Of a stretch of DNA of 64,000 bases, positions 13,680 to 22,868 are shown one piece after another. Where the stretch lies: positions 1-64,000 of the forward strand of contig JAUZPI010000003.1 of NCBI GenBank assembly GCA_030706015.1, read 5' to 3'. Under the pieces are notes generated by a model. That model had not been told where the DNA came from and searched no databases. It saw only the letters and a list, made by a program, of their open reading frames with translations. Origin of the DNA: Bacillota bacterium (GTDB lineage: Bacteria; Bacillota; Clostridia; Clostridiales; Clostridiaceae). How positions within the stretch are numbered: the first letter of the stretch is position 1; the number at the start of each line of letters is the position of its first letter. A program made the translations under genes and the position numbers.

Positions 13680-15632
13680 TTATGCTATTACAGAATATTC
13701 AACTGTAATTGTTCCATCTGTAAAATTATTATAGGCTATATTACTTCCTATTATATAAGGCGTTAGTTTAATAATTAATGGACTTATAATAACTGTACCA
13801 TTACTATAATTTTCACTACTATATAGTCCTTGAAAACCAATTACTATTCCTGATACATTATAGTTTTTAATTGAGTAAGATACGCTAAACTCCTTACCTT
13901 TGAACTCGTCTGGAAGCTGTACAGTTACTGATTGATTGTTATTTACAACGACTTCACCTTTGTAATTTAAATAATGATATTCCTTTTTTGTGGCTCCATT
14001 TATATGCTGCAATCCATCCGCTGAAATTTTAGTAAGAGTTCCATCCGAATGCGTCCACTGGGAGTAATCTTTAGTATGTTGAGCTGTATCCCCTGATTTA
14101 CCCAGAGTAAAGGTTTGACCATCAAAACTATAGTCCCTACCAACCAATTTTAAGTCCGTACCATCAAAATATAAATTATAATCGGTTTTTGAATTTCCAA
14201 TAAGTAGAGTTCCTTGGTCTAAATTGAATTGAACTTTACCACCTACAAGTAGGCCGGTTACAATTAAATCTGCTACAAATCCTTTCCCTGTCCCCCAGGT
14301 ACGCCAGTTCCAAGCACCACCTATTTTATCCTTTGCAATAGAAAAGATGCCTGGACCCAAGTATAAAGCACCATAATCTTCGCTTGCTGCATTTGTATTC
14401 TCCAGTAGTATTCCTTTACCCTCAATTACTTGAGCATTTTGATAAGCTCCAGAAGCTATTAACTGATTCTTTAAGGTATCTATTATGCCTTGCAGAAAAT
14501 AAGTATTAAGTTTACCTTGCGCTGTTAAAACTGCATCTAAAGCATTTGCCGCCCTTTGCATATTAATTTGCCTGTCTGTCATTGTTTCAAATTTGTTATC
14601 TATTGTTAGTTTAGAGTTCCATGGATCTAGTAAGTCTTCATCTATCTCTATAACCGTAAAATAATCATCTACGTTTAATACCTCATTTTCGACTTTATAG
14701 TCATTTCCAACCTCAAAATCATCAATGGTTAAATTCAATACATTAAGGTTTACTGCTGTTAACTGTAGTTTTATTTTAGCCTTTTTAGCATTATCTAGGT
14801 ATTCTTGACCTGCTGCCTTTAATAAATTAACATCCTCTATATCCTTTAAATCTGCAATCTGCTCTATTATTCCATATTGTGCAACTGATTCAGCATCCTC
14901 TAAGTAGTCCTTACCATTATTCACAGTTTCAATTGTTGTACCATCCTTGCCAACTGGGACCACTCTAGTAGCTATATTGGTTACATCCTCGTCAAGTATC
15001 ATATCCTGCATATTGTAACCTAGTTTAATTTTAGTTGTGCTTTGCTGTCCTACTAAGCCAGTATAATCCAAATACCTTATACTATTTTCTTTCCTTACCT
15101 TTAAAACTCCACCAAACTTATTAACAAATTTATCAATAATAAAATTTAGTGATTTTTCATAGTTGGCTTGAATATCTAAGACACCTGTTACATCAACTCT
15201 CCCAAGAACAAACTGCTTGTCACTCGTGGTATGGCTATTATGGTTATCTACAATTAACTGCAGTGCATTTATCAGAATCATTCCTGACAAATCCCATGCT
15301 CTTGTATTGGTATCATTCAAGTATGCAAGTTCCCCCTCGCAAACCACTTCTTTATAGAACTGTCCAGTATTGTCCATTTTACGAGGTGAGCTTATTACTC
15401 TGCCTTCAAATCTTAAAGTATTGTCTCTAGTATCATAAACTTGAACAAATGTTACTAGGTCGTATATTTTAGAATATCCAGCATTTTGAATAGGAATAGT
15501 AAAAGTTAATTGCTCTGGAACTGACTTTTTTTTATTAAGGTTGAGTTTTAAAAATTTAGGAGTATCTTTACTTGGGTTAGGATAATGAACTGTTATTATT
15601 TCAGTTCCGGTCATTAGTTTTACCGAGTACAT
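13680..15632 (-). CDS. Prophage tail endopeptidase / baseplate Tal-like protein
   Basis: A 650-aa structural protein. The N-terminal ~370 residues match the prophage endopeptidase-tail (Tal, gp44-like) family: LNLNKKKSVPEQLTFTIP, YDTRDNTLRFEGRVISSPRK and a YLDNAKKAKIKLQLTAVNLN segment that forms hub rings. The C-terminal half (from about 380) is beta-rich with Gly and Asn and probably contacts the cell surface. Tal proteins plug the tail tube and may open the wall. In tail order it lies after Dit and the fibre gene. Confidence 0.85.
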   Translation of the reverse strand: MYSVKLMTGTEIITVHYPNPSKDTPKFLKLNLNKKKSVPEQLTFTIPIQNAGYSKIYDLVTFVQVYDTRDNTLRFEGRVISSPRKMDNTGQFYKEVVCEGELAYLNDTNTRAWDLSGMILINALQLIVDNHNSHTTSDKQFVLGRVDVTGVLDIQANYEKSLNFIIDKFVNKFGGVLKVRKENSIRYLDYTGLVGQQSTTKIKLGYNMQDMILDEDVTNIATRVVPVGKDGTTIETVNNGKDYLEDAESVAQYGIIEQIADLKDIEDVNLLKAAGQEYLDNAKKAKIKLQLTAVNLNVLNLTIDDFEVGNDYKVENEVLNVDDYFTVIEIDEDLLDPWNSKLTIDNKFETMTDRQINMQRAANALDAVLTAQGKLNTYFLQGIIDTLKNQLIASGAYQNAQVIEGKGILLENTNAASEDYGALYLGPGIFSIAKDKIGGAWNWRTWGTGKGFVADLIVTGLLVGGKVQFNLDQGTLLIGNSKTDYNLYFDGTDLKLVGRDYSFDGQTFTLGKSGDTAQHTKDYSQWTHSDGTLTKISADGLQHINGATKKEYHYLNYKGEVVVNNNQSVTVQLPDEFKGKEFSVSYSIKNYNVSGIVIGFQGLYSSENYSNGTVIISPLIIKLTPYIIGSNIAYNNFTDGTITVEYSVIA

Positions 15633-15656
15633 ATTTCACCTTCTTTCTGAGAAATA

Positions 15657-15685
15657 AAAAAGAGAGTATTTCTACCCTCTTTTTA
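15657..15685 (-). terminator. Terminator between acyltransferase and tail endopeptidase genes
   Basis: AAAAAGAGAGTA / TACCCTCTTTTT with loop TTTC (one mismatch) is a bidirectional hairpin with A and T flanks. It lies after the acyltransferase stop, marking that gene as an inserted unit. Confidence 0.8.
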
Positions 15686-15693
15686 TATAAACG

Positions 15694-16743
15694 TTAAGCA
15701 ATTTGATTTTCTTTGTAAACAATTTTATTACTTTTACCAATGAAATAATAGAAATATTCGTTAACTATATAGCAAGTAGGTAAAAATATTACAATTGAAA
15801 TAGTTGTAATAATAATTCCCCAAATTAATGAGTTTCCATTAATTGTTGATTTGGGAACTTTAAATATAAAAACTAATATACCTTTTAATAGCGTAAATAC
15901 TACAGTTTGATGTAAACACATTAGTATTAAACTATTTTTACCAATATAAGATAGTAGTTTACTCTTTATACAATTAGATACTATAAAAATCATACCTATT
16001 CCTGATAAAGCTGATAAATAAAAGTAGAATATATTTCCATACTTGTTTACTGCCATATCAACTTTACTTATACTATTATTTAAATAACAACAAGTTATAC
16101 TAAAAATTAATAAACTAATAAAAACAAATATACTTTTATAATTGGCCATTTTTATCAAAATAATATCTTTCTTGCTATATAATAAATTGCCTAATCCATA
16201 AAATACTACTGCATTTAAAGCAATGTCAATTCCCCAAGGAAACTTAAACGTATTAAATATAGAGTTGAAATATCCAACTATAGCACTTAAAATTAATATT
16301 GAATATAAAATATACTTGTTTTTTACTATATATAGCAATGTATAAAATATTATACTAACTATAAATAAACAAGGTAAAAACCAAAGCGCAGGATTATAAA
16401 TCAAATCTCGACCATATAAAAAATCAATAAATATTTTTTCGATGCTTACACTTGCATAATTCCCAAACCTTCTACCTATTAATACCCAAAATAAAAGCGT
16501 GACACTTGAAAATGAAATATATGGTATAATTAATGAGTTAAATTTTCTTTTAAGGAATATTTTAAAGTTGTTATATTTTTTTATGTTAAATAAACAGCCT
16601 GATAAAAAGAAAAATAATGGCATATGAAAAGAAAAAATATACTTGTCCAAATCTAGAGGAATTGCTGTATGTCCTAACAATACTAATATTATCCCAATAC
16701 CCCTCATATTATCAATATTTTTCTTCCTTTGATTATTAAGCAC
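15694..16743 (-). CDS. Acyltransferase-3 family membrane O-acetyltransferase
   Basis: A 349-aa integral membrane protein with about ten helices. The start carries the family signature: NIDNMRGIGIILVLLGHTAI (R and H of the active site) and FSFHMPLFFFLSGCLFN. These enzymes transfer acyl groups, usually acetyl, to sugars of wall polymers, capsules or O-antigen. It lies between two tail genes and is followed by its own terminator, so it is cargo. Temperate phages use such genes to alter the surface receptor and exclude related phages; its substrate here is unknown. Confidence 0.88.
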   Translation of the reverse strand: MLNNQRKKNIDNMRGIGIILVLLGHTAIPLDLDKYIFSFHMPLFFFLSGCLFNIKKYNNFKIFLKRKFNSLIIPYISFSSVTLLFWVLIGRRFGNYASVSIEKIFIDFLYGRDLIYNPALWFLPCLFIVSIIFYTLLYIVKNKYILYSILILSAIVGYFNSIFNTFKFPWGIDIALNAVVFYGLGNLLYSKKDIILIKMANYKSIFVFISLLIFSITCCYLNNSISKVDMAVNKYGNIFYFYLSALSGIGMIFIVSNCIKSKLLSYIGKNSLILMCLHQTVVFTLLKGILVFIFKVPKSTINGNSLIWGIIITTISIVIFLPTCYIVNEYFYYFIGKSNKIVYKENQIA

Positions 16744-16814
16744 CTAAAATTTCTCCCCTCTGTATGTTTTTACTATATTATAACACATTATCCATACAGG
16801 AGAATATATTTAAA

Positions 16815-18578
16815 TCAACCAAATGACACTCTAGTATATCCATTGTGAGGTAAGGTTGATGAAAAAGATATTGTAATTTTTCCGTTTACTACATCTACCG
16901 CACTGATATATGCTGTAACGTTATTTTGCATGTTATTCCAATTACAAGATGATATTGCAAATGGATATGTAATTTGAGATATAAAACAACTATACATTGT
17001 TGCACTTGTAGCTCCAGCATATGCAAATATATTTTCATCCGAATAACAATTAGTTGTAGTCCCTAATGAATTTTTATAATATCCTATACAATTTGTAAAA
17101 CAAACTTTTGCATTAGCGTTAAAATTAGTTGAATTAATTACCAATGACATATTAAAAATATCAAACAAACAATTAGTAAATAAAAGCCTTCCTCCACTAC
17201 TTCCTGTATCAAATAAATAATTTACACTGCTGTACCACGATCCAGATGTTCCACTTGAATTAGATTCAAAATGACAATTATTAAAAAATAACATAGCATC
17301 ATTAACACTGAAAAAATAATTAGAATAGTCACAACTACAGTTATTAAAATACATATCAAGTGCATTTGAACTTGCTTTACAAATTAACTGTGAGTTAAAG
17401 AAATTGCAATTGTTAAAAGTAATTCTCTCTCCTGCCGTTGTTGCGCTTCTAGAATACAAGTCTGCATAAATATCTATTGCACATAAATAAATATTACAAT
17501 AATCCAAAGTAATTAAATATGTATTACTATGCGCTAAGTCAATTCCGTAATTAAAATAGTAAATACTAACTTTGTGAAAATTTAACTTATTTCCTATAAC
17601 TGATAAACCAGTTGAAGTTGTAGTAGAAAAATTCGATGCATTACCAGTGTTGTTTCCTTTTATATTTATATTACTTAATGGTGTAAACCCACTTCCATTA
17701 ATTGTTATAGCAACTATATTTCCCGCACTAGAAAAGTCTAATAATGAGCCATTACCAATTAAAGTGACTCCTTGTGGTATTGTAATACCATTACTACATT
17801 TTAATATCTTATTTGGTGGTAACATTAAACTTCCTGATCCAAAATTTGTACTAATATAGTTTAGTAAATTTTGAATTATCATACTATCATCAACTATATT
17901 GTCTGCATGTACAGCTATTTGTCCAGTAGGTGGATATAGGGCATTGATTTGGATGCCCTCTAATTTATTGTTATTGTAAGTTATTTGTGTTTGTTTATCA
18001 CTTAATTGTAATCTATCATTTAAAATTGCTTGAACTAGGTTTGTTTCAGATATTTGGCTCATATCACCAGTTTTATCATCACTATACACTCCGATATTCA
18101 CCCAGCTAGAGCTATTCCATCTATATCTAGTATGAGTATCGACAGTTTGAGTTGCCCATCCAATAGAAGGATTAGGGTATGTTGTAGCAATATCTGCATA
18201 AGTATTGACATAAGGTTTCCATATTATTAAGGTATTATTGTTTATATTATTTACAGCACTATTTGCACTTGTTGCGGCGGTATTTGCCGCACTAGCTGCG
18301 TTAGTGGCATTTGTAGTTGCTGTAGTTGCTGCACTTGCCGCTGTATTTGCATTATTTGTTGCTGTTTCGGCTTCTGTCTTGAAAGTGTTAAATTCAGTTA
18401 CTCTCTCATTTTCATTTGTAACCCTTTCATTTTCGGCTGATATTCTGTTATTCTCATTCTGTGTGTATTGGTCCACTTGATTATTGATAGCTTCTATGCC
18501 ATCAGCAATGCTTGATCTAACTTCTTTACCCAAGATAGCATTTCTAATAGCTAAAATTTTATCTGAAATACTTGCCAT
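16815..18578 (-). CDS. Tail fibre / receptor-binding protein with beta-helix
   Basis: A 587-aa protein. Residues 1-45 (SISDKILAIRNAILGKEVRS) resemble the anchor of Gram-positive tail fibres; 45-115 is an Ala/Thr/Asn heptad coiled coil (NTAASAATTATTNATNAASA). From about 215 a right-handed parallel beta-helix of the pectate-lyase type follows, with regular NNC and FNNCNF ladders. Such trimeric helices bind or cut surface glycans. It starts at the stop of dit, in the correct place for the receptor-binding gene. Confidence 0.85.
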   Translation of the reverse strand: MASISDKILAIRNAILGKEVRSSIADGIEAINNQVDQYTQNENNRISAENERVTNENERVTEFNTFKTEAETATNNANTAASAATTATTNATNAASAANTAATSANSAVNNINNNTLIIWKPYVNTYADIATTYPNPSIGWATQTVDTHTRYRWNSSSWVNIGVYSDDKTGDMSQISETNLVQAILNDRLQLSDKQTQITYNNNKLEGIQINALYPPTGQIAVHADNIVDDSMIIQNLLNYISTNFGSGSLMLPPNKILKCSNGITIPQGVTLIGNGSLLDFSSAGNIVAITINGSGFTPLSNINIKGNNTGNASNFSTTTSTGLSVIGNKLNFHKVSIYYFNYGIDLAHSNTYLITLDYCNIYLCAIDIYADLYSRSATTAGERITFNNCNFFNSQLICKASSNALDMYFNNCSCDYSNYFFSVNDAMLFFNNCHFESNSSGTSGSWYSSVNYLFDTGSSGGRLLFTNCLFDIFNMSLVINSTNFNANAKVCFTNCIGYYKNSLGTTTNCYSDENIFAYAGATSATMYSCFISQITYPFAISSCNWNNMQNNVTAYISAVDVVNGKITISFSSTLPHNGYTRVSFG

Positions 18579-19273
18579 TACAGTACCTCCTTCCTAAATA
18601 CGAATTTAATATGTCCTGTGCCATTTATCTCAATTATATTTGCGCCATTCTTAAGTTTGAATAAATAATCTGTGTTATCTCCGATACTTAAATTACTTGT
18701 ATAGTTTCCTATAGTAGCAGTCATGAAAGAAGAAACATTTATATTTGGTACAATAGTTCTTCCTGGATTATATATTGTAACTGTCTTGCTTCCAGAAACG
18801 TCAAATTCAGTATCTTGTAGGTAGTCAAATTCAAAACTGAAGGTATCCCACAATTTATTTCCCTCTAAGTCAATTCCGTATTTGAATGGCTCTGCTACAA
18901 ATGTCACTGTTGATTCTCCATAAAGATATGTTTCTTGCCATGTTGGTTCTTTCTCAACCTCAGCGAGAAAATAAACATTTGCTAAATCATCAAAAATCAA
19001 TTTTGATTGACCAACGTCATATATCCACGCTAAAAACTGCTCATATCTTACCTGTAGTTCTGTCTTAGAGGAAGCTTTTATTCCAAATTTACATTCTATA
19101 GGTCTTTGAGAATAAACAATCTCTCCACCACTACCAACTGTAGACATATCATAAGCTGAATTCATAAAAGGGACATTTACTTTAATTTTCTGCTTAGTGG
19201 GGGCAAGTATTTTTCTATCCTTGAGGAATAAACCTGGTATATCTGTTTCTTTTTTATCGTTAAATGTTACCAT
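18578..19273 (-). CDS. Distal tail protein (Dit, siphovirus)
   Basis: A 231-aa protein of the Sipho_tail/Dit family: the segment GKT-like ADVEKEPTW motif is seen as LAEVEKEPTWQETYLYGEST, followed by FVAEPFKYG, typical of the N-terminal ring domain; the C-terminal galectin-like domain includes VTIYNPGRTIVPNINV. Dit hexamers join the tail tube to the baseplate. It lies between the tape measure and the fibre gene. Confidence 0.9.
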   Translation of the reverse strand: MVTFNDKKETDIPGLFLKDRKILAPTKQKIKVNVPFMNSAYDMSTVGSGGEIVYSQRPIECKFGIKASSKTELQVRYEQFLAWIYDVGQSKLIFDDLANVYFLAEVEKEPTWQETYLYGESTVTFVAEPFKYGIDLEGNKLWDTFSFEFDYLQDTEFDVSGSKTVTIYNPGRTIVPNINVSSFMTATIGNYTSNLSIGDNTDYLFKLKNGANIIEINGTGHIKFVFRKEVL

Positions 19274-22000
19274 CTATAATCCTTGCCTCCTTGCTTCAAA
19301 TTTAACATTTCTACCTTGGCTATAGTCATAATACTGGTGAATCATAGTTCCATCCAAAAACACTTGAACCACGTTAGGTTGTGAATTATTAAGCATTTTC
19401 TCTGATTGGTCTTTAGTCAAAACAGTTTCCCCACCTTTAAAATGCATTAAAAATGGCTGAGTTTCTTCATTAACCCAATGCAAACCAGGAGAAGCGTAGT
19501 CAGTTCCATCCTTGTATCCACCAAAGTTCTGAAACGTCATAGAGTTACCTGTTAATGCTTGCCCTATAATGCCTTTTCCAATTATGGGCCACGAAGAAGG
19601 GTCTGCAAGAGCCTTCCAACTTGCCGGGTCAGTTAACTCATTCCAAACCTCAGATATACTTCTTTTCAGATTTTGTGACCATGTATCTTGCGCTTGAGCT
19701 GCCTGCACTGCCTTCTGGTAGGTCTTTTCTATTTCATCACGCTTTTTCTGTTCAGTTGTCATTACGGCTTCAAGTTCATCATCAAGTGATTTCTTAGCAG
19801 CTTTATATTTTTCGTTCTCAGCATCTTGCTTGGATTTTAAATTATCATCTAATACTTTCTTTTGTTTCTTTGACCAACCATCAAGCGCTTTATCTTCCGC
19901 ATCTAAGGAATCTTTAGCAGCTTTATATTTTGCATTTTCGGCAGATTCCTTTGCTTTTCTCTCTTCTTGTATTTTATCTATCTTAGCCTGAGTAGCTTTG
20001 TCAACTTCGGCTTTTTCAGCATCAAGATTAGATTTCATTATAGCCTTCTTATCCTCTTCGGCCTTCTTTAGTTGGTCAATCTGCTTTTGTAAGGCTGTTT
20101 TTTGTTGGTCTGCAACATCTTGGTCTTTACGCTTATTCATTTCTTTTTCTAAGTCATTAATTTGAGTTTGAATTATAGCTTTTTCTGTAACAGATTTAGC
20201 GTTGTCCAACTGCATTTGTAAGGTTCTAAGCTTTTGATTATCCTTAGCGTTCTGTTCGGCTTCATCCTCGGCTTTTGATTTATTGTCTATGGCAGCAATC
20301 TGCTCATTTATTGCATCTATTTGTGCATTAGTTTGGTCTTCAAGAGTTTTAGTAGCAGCATTATAAGCATCCTCTAGAGCCTTTTTCTGCTTGTCTGCAT
20401 CCTCTTTTACTATATCTGTAAGAGAGTGAGAAGTCTCAGAAGCTACTCCATAGTAATCTCGAATTTTTTGAATAGCATCATTATGTTCATCATCTAGTGC
20501 TTCTTTTCTTTTTTGTATAGAATCCTTGAGAGCCTGTTCTTGTGCTTGTAAACCATCCACCTGTGCTTGATATTCTTCTTGAATATTGTTAAGTACCGCA
20601 CTATGTGACTTATCTAAATCATCTATTTGCCTATTAATATCATCTTTCCTTGCTTTTGTTTCTTTATCCAATGCATCAATTTGTGCATTTTTAACTTTTT
20701 CTGCACTATCTATGGCTTTTTGGGTGAAGCTCTCTGTTGCAGTTGATGCATCATCAGACATTGTATTCCAAATAGCTATTTGCGCAACCAATAATCCTAC
20801 AGCAGCCGCAAATATTCCTACTGGACTTGCAGCCATTGCTGTATTTAATAACCATTGTGCTGCTGTTGCTCCCTCTATCGCTGTGCCAGCTTCTGTAGTG
20901 GAAAATGCAAGCATAGCTTCTGCTGCCGCTTGATTTCCAGTCAATAGTATACCTGCCGCAGTAACTAAATTTTGTGCTTCTTGTGCTACTGATATCGCTA
21001 AAACTGCCCCTTTATAAGCAACAAATGCAGCTGTTATACCACCAACTACAGCTAAAACAGCTTGACCGTGTTGACTAATGAAACTAAATACGTTGCCAAT
21101 AGTGCTACCTATAACATTAATAGTTGTAGCGAGTTCTGGAGGAAAAAGTTCATTGAGTACACCCTTCATACCATTTATTTGAAAGGCTTCTTTTAGATCC
21201 TGAGTTTTCTTTATCAATGAAGGAAGAATATTATTCGTTAAATCCTCAAACTCCGGCTTCATTATTTCTCCTAAAGTCATTTGAGTGTTATCTTTCAAAG
21301 TTGACATTAAACCTTCAAAACTCTTAGATTGCTTATCCATCATGTTTGGAAAACGAGTTTCCATACCATCAATAAGCTGTTTTACTGCTGTATCTGCTGG
21401 TATAAGTCCCTGTTCAGAGAGCTTCATAACCTCAGCTGTAGATTTCCCCATTGCTTTAGCCAAGATATCCCAAGCTGGTACACCTGCATCTGTGAGTTGC
21501 ATCATGTCTTGAGCAGTTACTTTACCTTTAGCTTCCATCTGACCTAGTGCAATTGTTATTCTATTTATACCATCAGCACCAAGACTTAATCCTGAAGAAG
21601 CATCACCGATTTTTTTCAAATCATCTGGTATTTCAGCTGCGCTAAACCCAAATGCTTCTAGTTTTTTTGTTGAATCTGCTAGTTGAGGAAGTGTGAAAGG
21701 CGTATTGGCCGCCATGTTGCCAATTTGACTAAGTAATGTTCCTGCTTTATCAGCACTTCCTAACATTGTTTCAAAGGAAATCTGATTCTGCTGCATTGCG
21801 CTGTTAAATCCTAAAGACATGTCCCAAGCTTCTTTCATGCCTTCCTTTAACAAATCAAAGATCCCTTGCCCTACTGTAAATTGAAAGGCTCCTTTTAGGA
21901 AACTGCTAAAGCTATTTGCATCACTCTTGGCATCATTCATACCTTTATTAAAATTACTTTTATCCAAGCCAAGTCTAACAATTAATTCACCTACATCCAC
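19274..22000 (-). CDS. Tail tape measure protein
   Basis: About 908 aa. Its length sets tail length. The N-terminal half has the conserved tape-measure core (FETMLGSADKAGTLLSQIGN, NTPFTLPQLADSTKKLEAFG, DAGVPAWDILAKAMG), then hydrophobic helices (about 330-440), then a very long Lys/Gln/Asp-rich coiled coil (about 460-800). I chose GTG at 22000, preceded by AAAGGCGGTGAG, over an upstream start at 22039 that has no ribosome site and overlaps a terminator. The mature protein is extended inside the tail tube and may enter the host membrane. Confidence 0.92.
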   Translation of the reverse strand: MDVGELIVRLGLDKSNFNKGMNDAKSDANSFSSFLKGAFQFTVGQGIFDLLKEGMKEAWDMSLGFNSAMQQNQISFETMLGSADKAGTLLSQIGNMAANTPFTLPQLADSTKKLEAFGFSAAEIPDDLKKIGDASSGLSLGADGINRITIALGQMEAKGKVTAQDMMQLTDAGVPAWDILAKAMGKSTAEVMKLSEQGLIPADTAVKQLIDGMETRFPNMMDKQSKSFEGLMSTLKDNTQMTLGEIMKPEFEDLTNNILPSLIKKTQDLKEAFQINGMKGVLNELFPPELATTINVIGSTIGNVFSFISQHGQAVLAVVGGITAAFVAYKGAVLAISVAQEAQNLVTAAGILLTGNQAAAEAMLAFSTTEAGTAIEGATAAQWLLNTAMAASPVGIFAAAVGLLVAQIAIWNTMSDDASTATESFTQKAIDSAEKVKNAQIDALDKETKARKDDINRQIDDLDKSHSAVLNNIQEEYQAQVDGLQAQEQALKDSIQKRKEALDDEHNDAIQKIRDYYGVASETSHSLTDIVKEDADKQKKALEDAYNAATKTLEDQTNAQIDAINEQIAAIDNKSKAEDEAEQNAKDNQKLRTLQMQLDNAKSVTEKAIIQTQINDLEKEMNKRKDQDVADQQKTALQKQIDQLKKAEEDKKAIMKSNLDAEKAEVDKATQAKIDKIQEERKAKESAENAKYKAAKDSLDAEDKALDGWSKKQKKVLDDNLKSKQDAENEKYKAAKKSLDDELEAVMTTEQKKRDEIEKTYQKAVQAAQAQDTWSQNLKRSISEVWNELTDPASWKALADPSSWPIIGKGIIGQALTGNSMTFQNFGGYKDGTDYASPGLHWVNEETQPFLMHFKGGETVLTKDQSEKMLNNSQPNVVQVFLDGTMIHQYYDYSQGRNVKFEARRQGL

Positions 22001-22025
22001 TATCTCACCGCCTTTCTTTTGAAAA

Positions 22026-22054
22026 ATAAAAAGAACCACCGAAGTGATTCTCTT
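22026..22054 (-). terminator. Terminator after the lipoprotein gene
   Basis: The minus-strand stem AGAATCAC / GTGGTTCT (one wobble), loop TTCG, is followed by TTTTATTTTTC. It lies between the lipoprotein stop and the tape measure gene, as for an inserted cassette. Confidence 0.75.
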
Positions 22055-22805
22055 ATTGTTTTTCTACTCTTACATTTTTAAACTCATAGAGATTTATACC
22101 ATCTCCAATTGTTTGTATCTTTACGTCTATTTTATCTGTATCAACAGGTTTAAAAAATAGCACTAACTTAGCGTTTGATTTTGCATCTGCATACATAGGT
22201 ATATCTTTAGATATTTGTGAATTAAGTCTGTTAACTGCATCAAATTTAATGTCATAATACTCGTATTTGCCATTCACTGATAATCTAGTTGAAAAGTAAC
22301 CAATTGTTACTTGTTTGTCCGAATTGTTTTCGCAACTAAACTCTAACTTTAGAAAACTGCTATTTTGTGTCACATTATCAATCCTAATGCTTATATCATC
22401 CTGTTTATTTAAAACAGGAAAACTTTTAAACTCAACTTCATTTTTCTTATTAAATATAATATCACCGAGTCTTACAAAGCCATCCTTGTTTTGTTTTAAA
22501 CCTGCCTGTGCTTTTGCAACTAATTTATCATCAGTAAAGGTTAATACAATGTTACTTCCATCTTTATTTTTCCAACTCTTAGCTTCTGATGTGATTCCTC
22601 CAACTTCTGCTTTTGCTGTATTTTCTGTTGGTGAACCTAATATGTCAGTTATCTCATTGTAATTCATACCAGGTTCGATAAAATCATATTGATCTAATGA
22701 ATACTGTATTTTATCTGAGAAACTATTTGATGTACTAGTTGAACTACATCCTGTTAACACAGTTATTAATGCTACAAGAGTAAAAGCAACTCTTTTAAAT
22801 CTCAT
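22053..22805 (-). CDS. Prophage lipoprotein in the tail operon (possible superinfection exclusion)
   Basis: A 250-aa lipoprotein starting MRFKRVAFTLVALITVLTGC; LTGC is a good lipobox, so the mature protein would be anchored at Cys20 outside the cell. After a Ser/Thr linker, about residues 35-100 resemble the BLIP/SmpA-like fold (MNYNEITDILGSPTENTA); about 125-250 resemble an Ig-like DUF4352-type domain. ATG at 22805 has GAGGGGGAG upstream and is preferred to 22838. It interrupts the tail genes and has its own terminator. Some phage lipoproteins, such as Ltp of phage TP-J34, block DNA entry by binding tape measure proteins; its position beside the tape measure gene makes that worth testing. 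Confidence 0.75.
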   Translation of the reverse strand: MRFKRVAFTLVALITVLTGCSSTSTSNSFSDKIQYSLDQYDFIEPGMNYNEITDILGSPTENTAKAEVGGITSEAKSWKNKDGSNIVLTFTDDKLVAKAQAGLKQNKDGFVRLGDIIFNKKNEVEFKSFPVLNKQDDISIRIDNVTQNSSFLKLEFSCENNSDKQVTIGYFSTRLSVNGKYEYYDIKFDAVNRLNSQISKDIPMYADAKSNAKLVLFFKPVDTDKIDVKIQTIGDGINLYEFKNVRVEKQ

Positions 22806-22868
22806 AAAGAACTCCCCCTCAAATATATTTATATGCAAATTTTATCATATATTTGAGGTTTATGGAAA

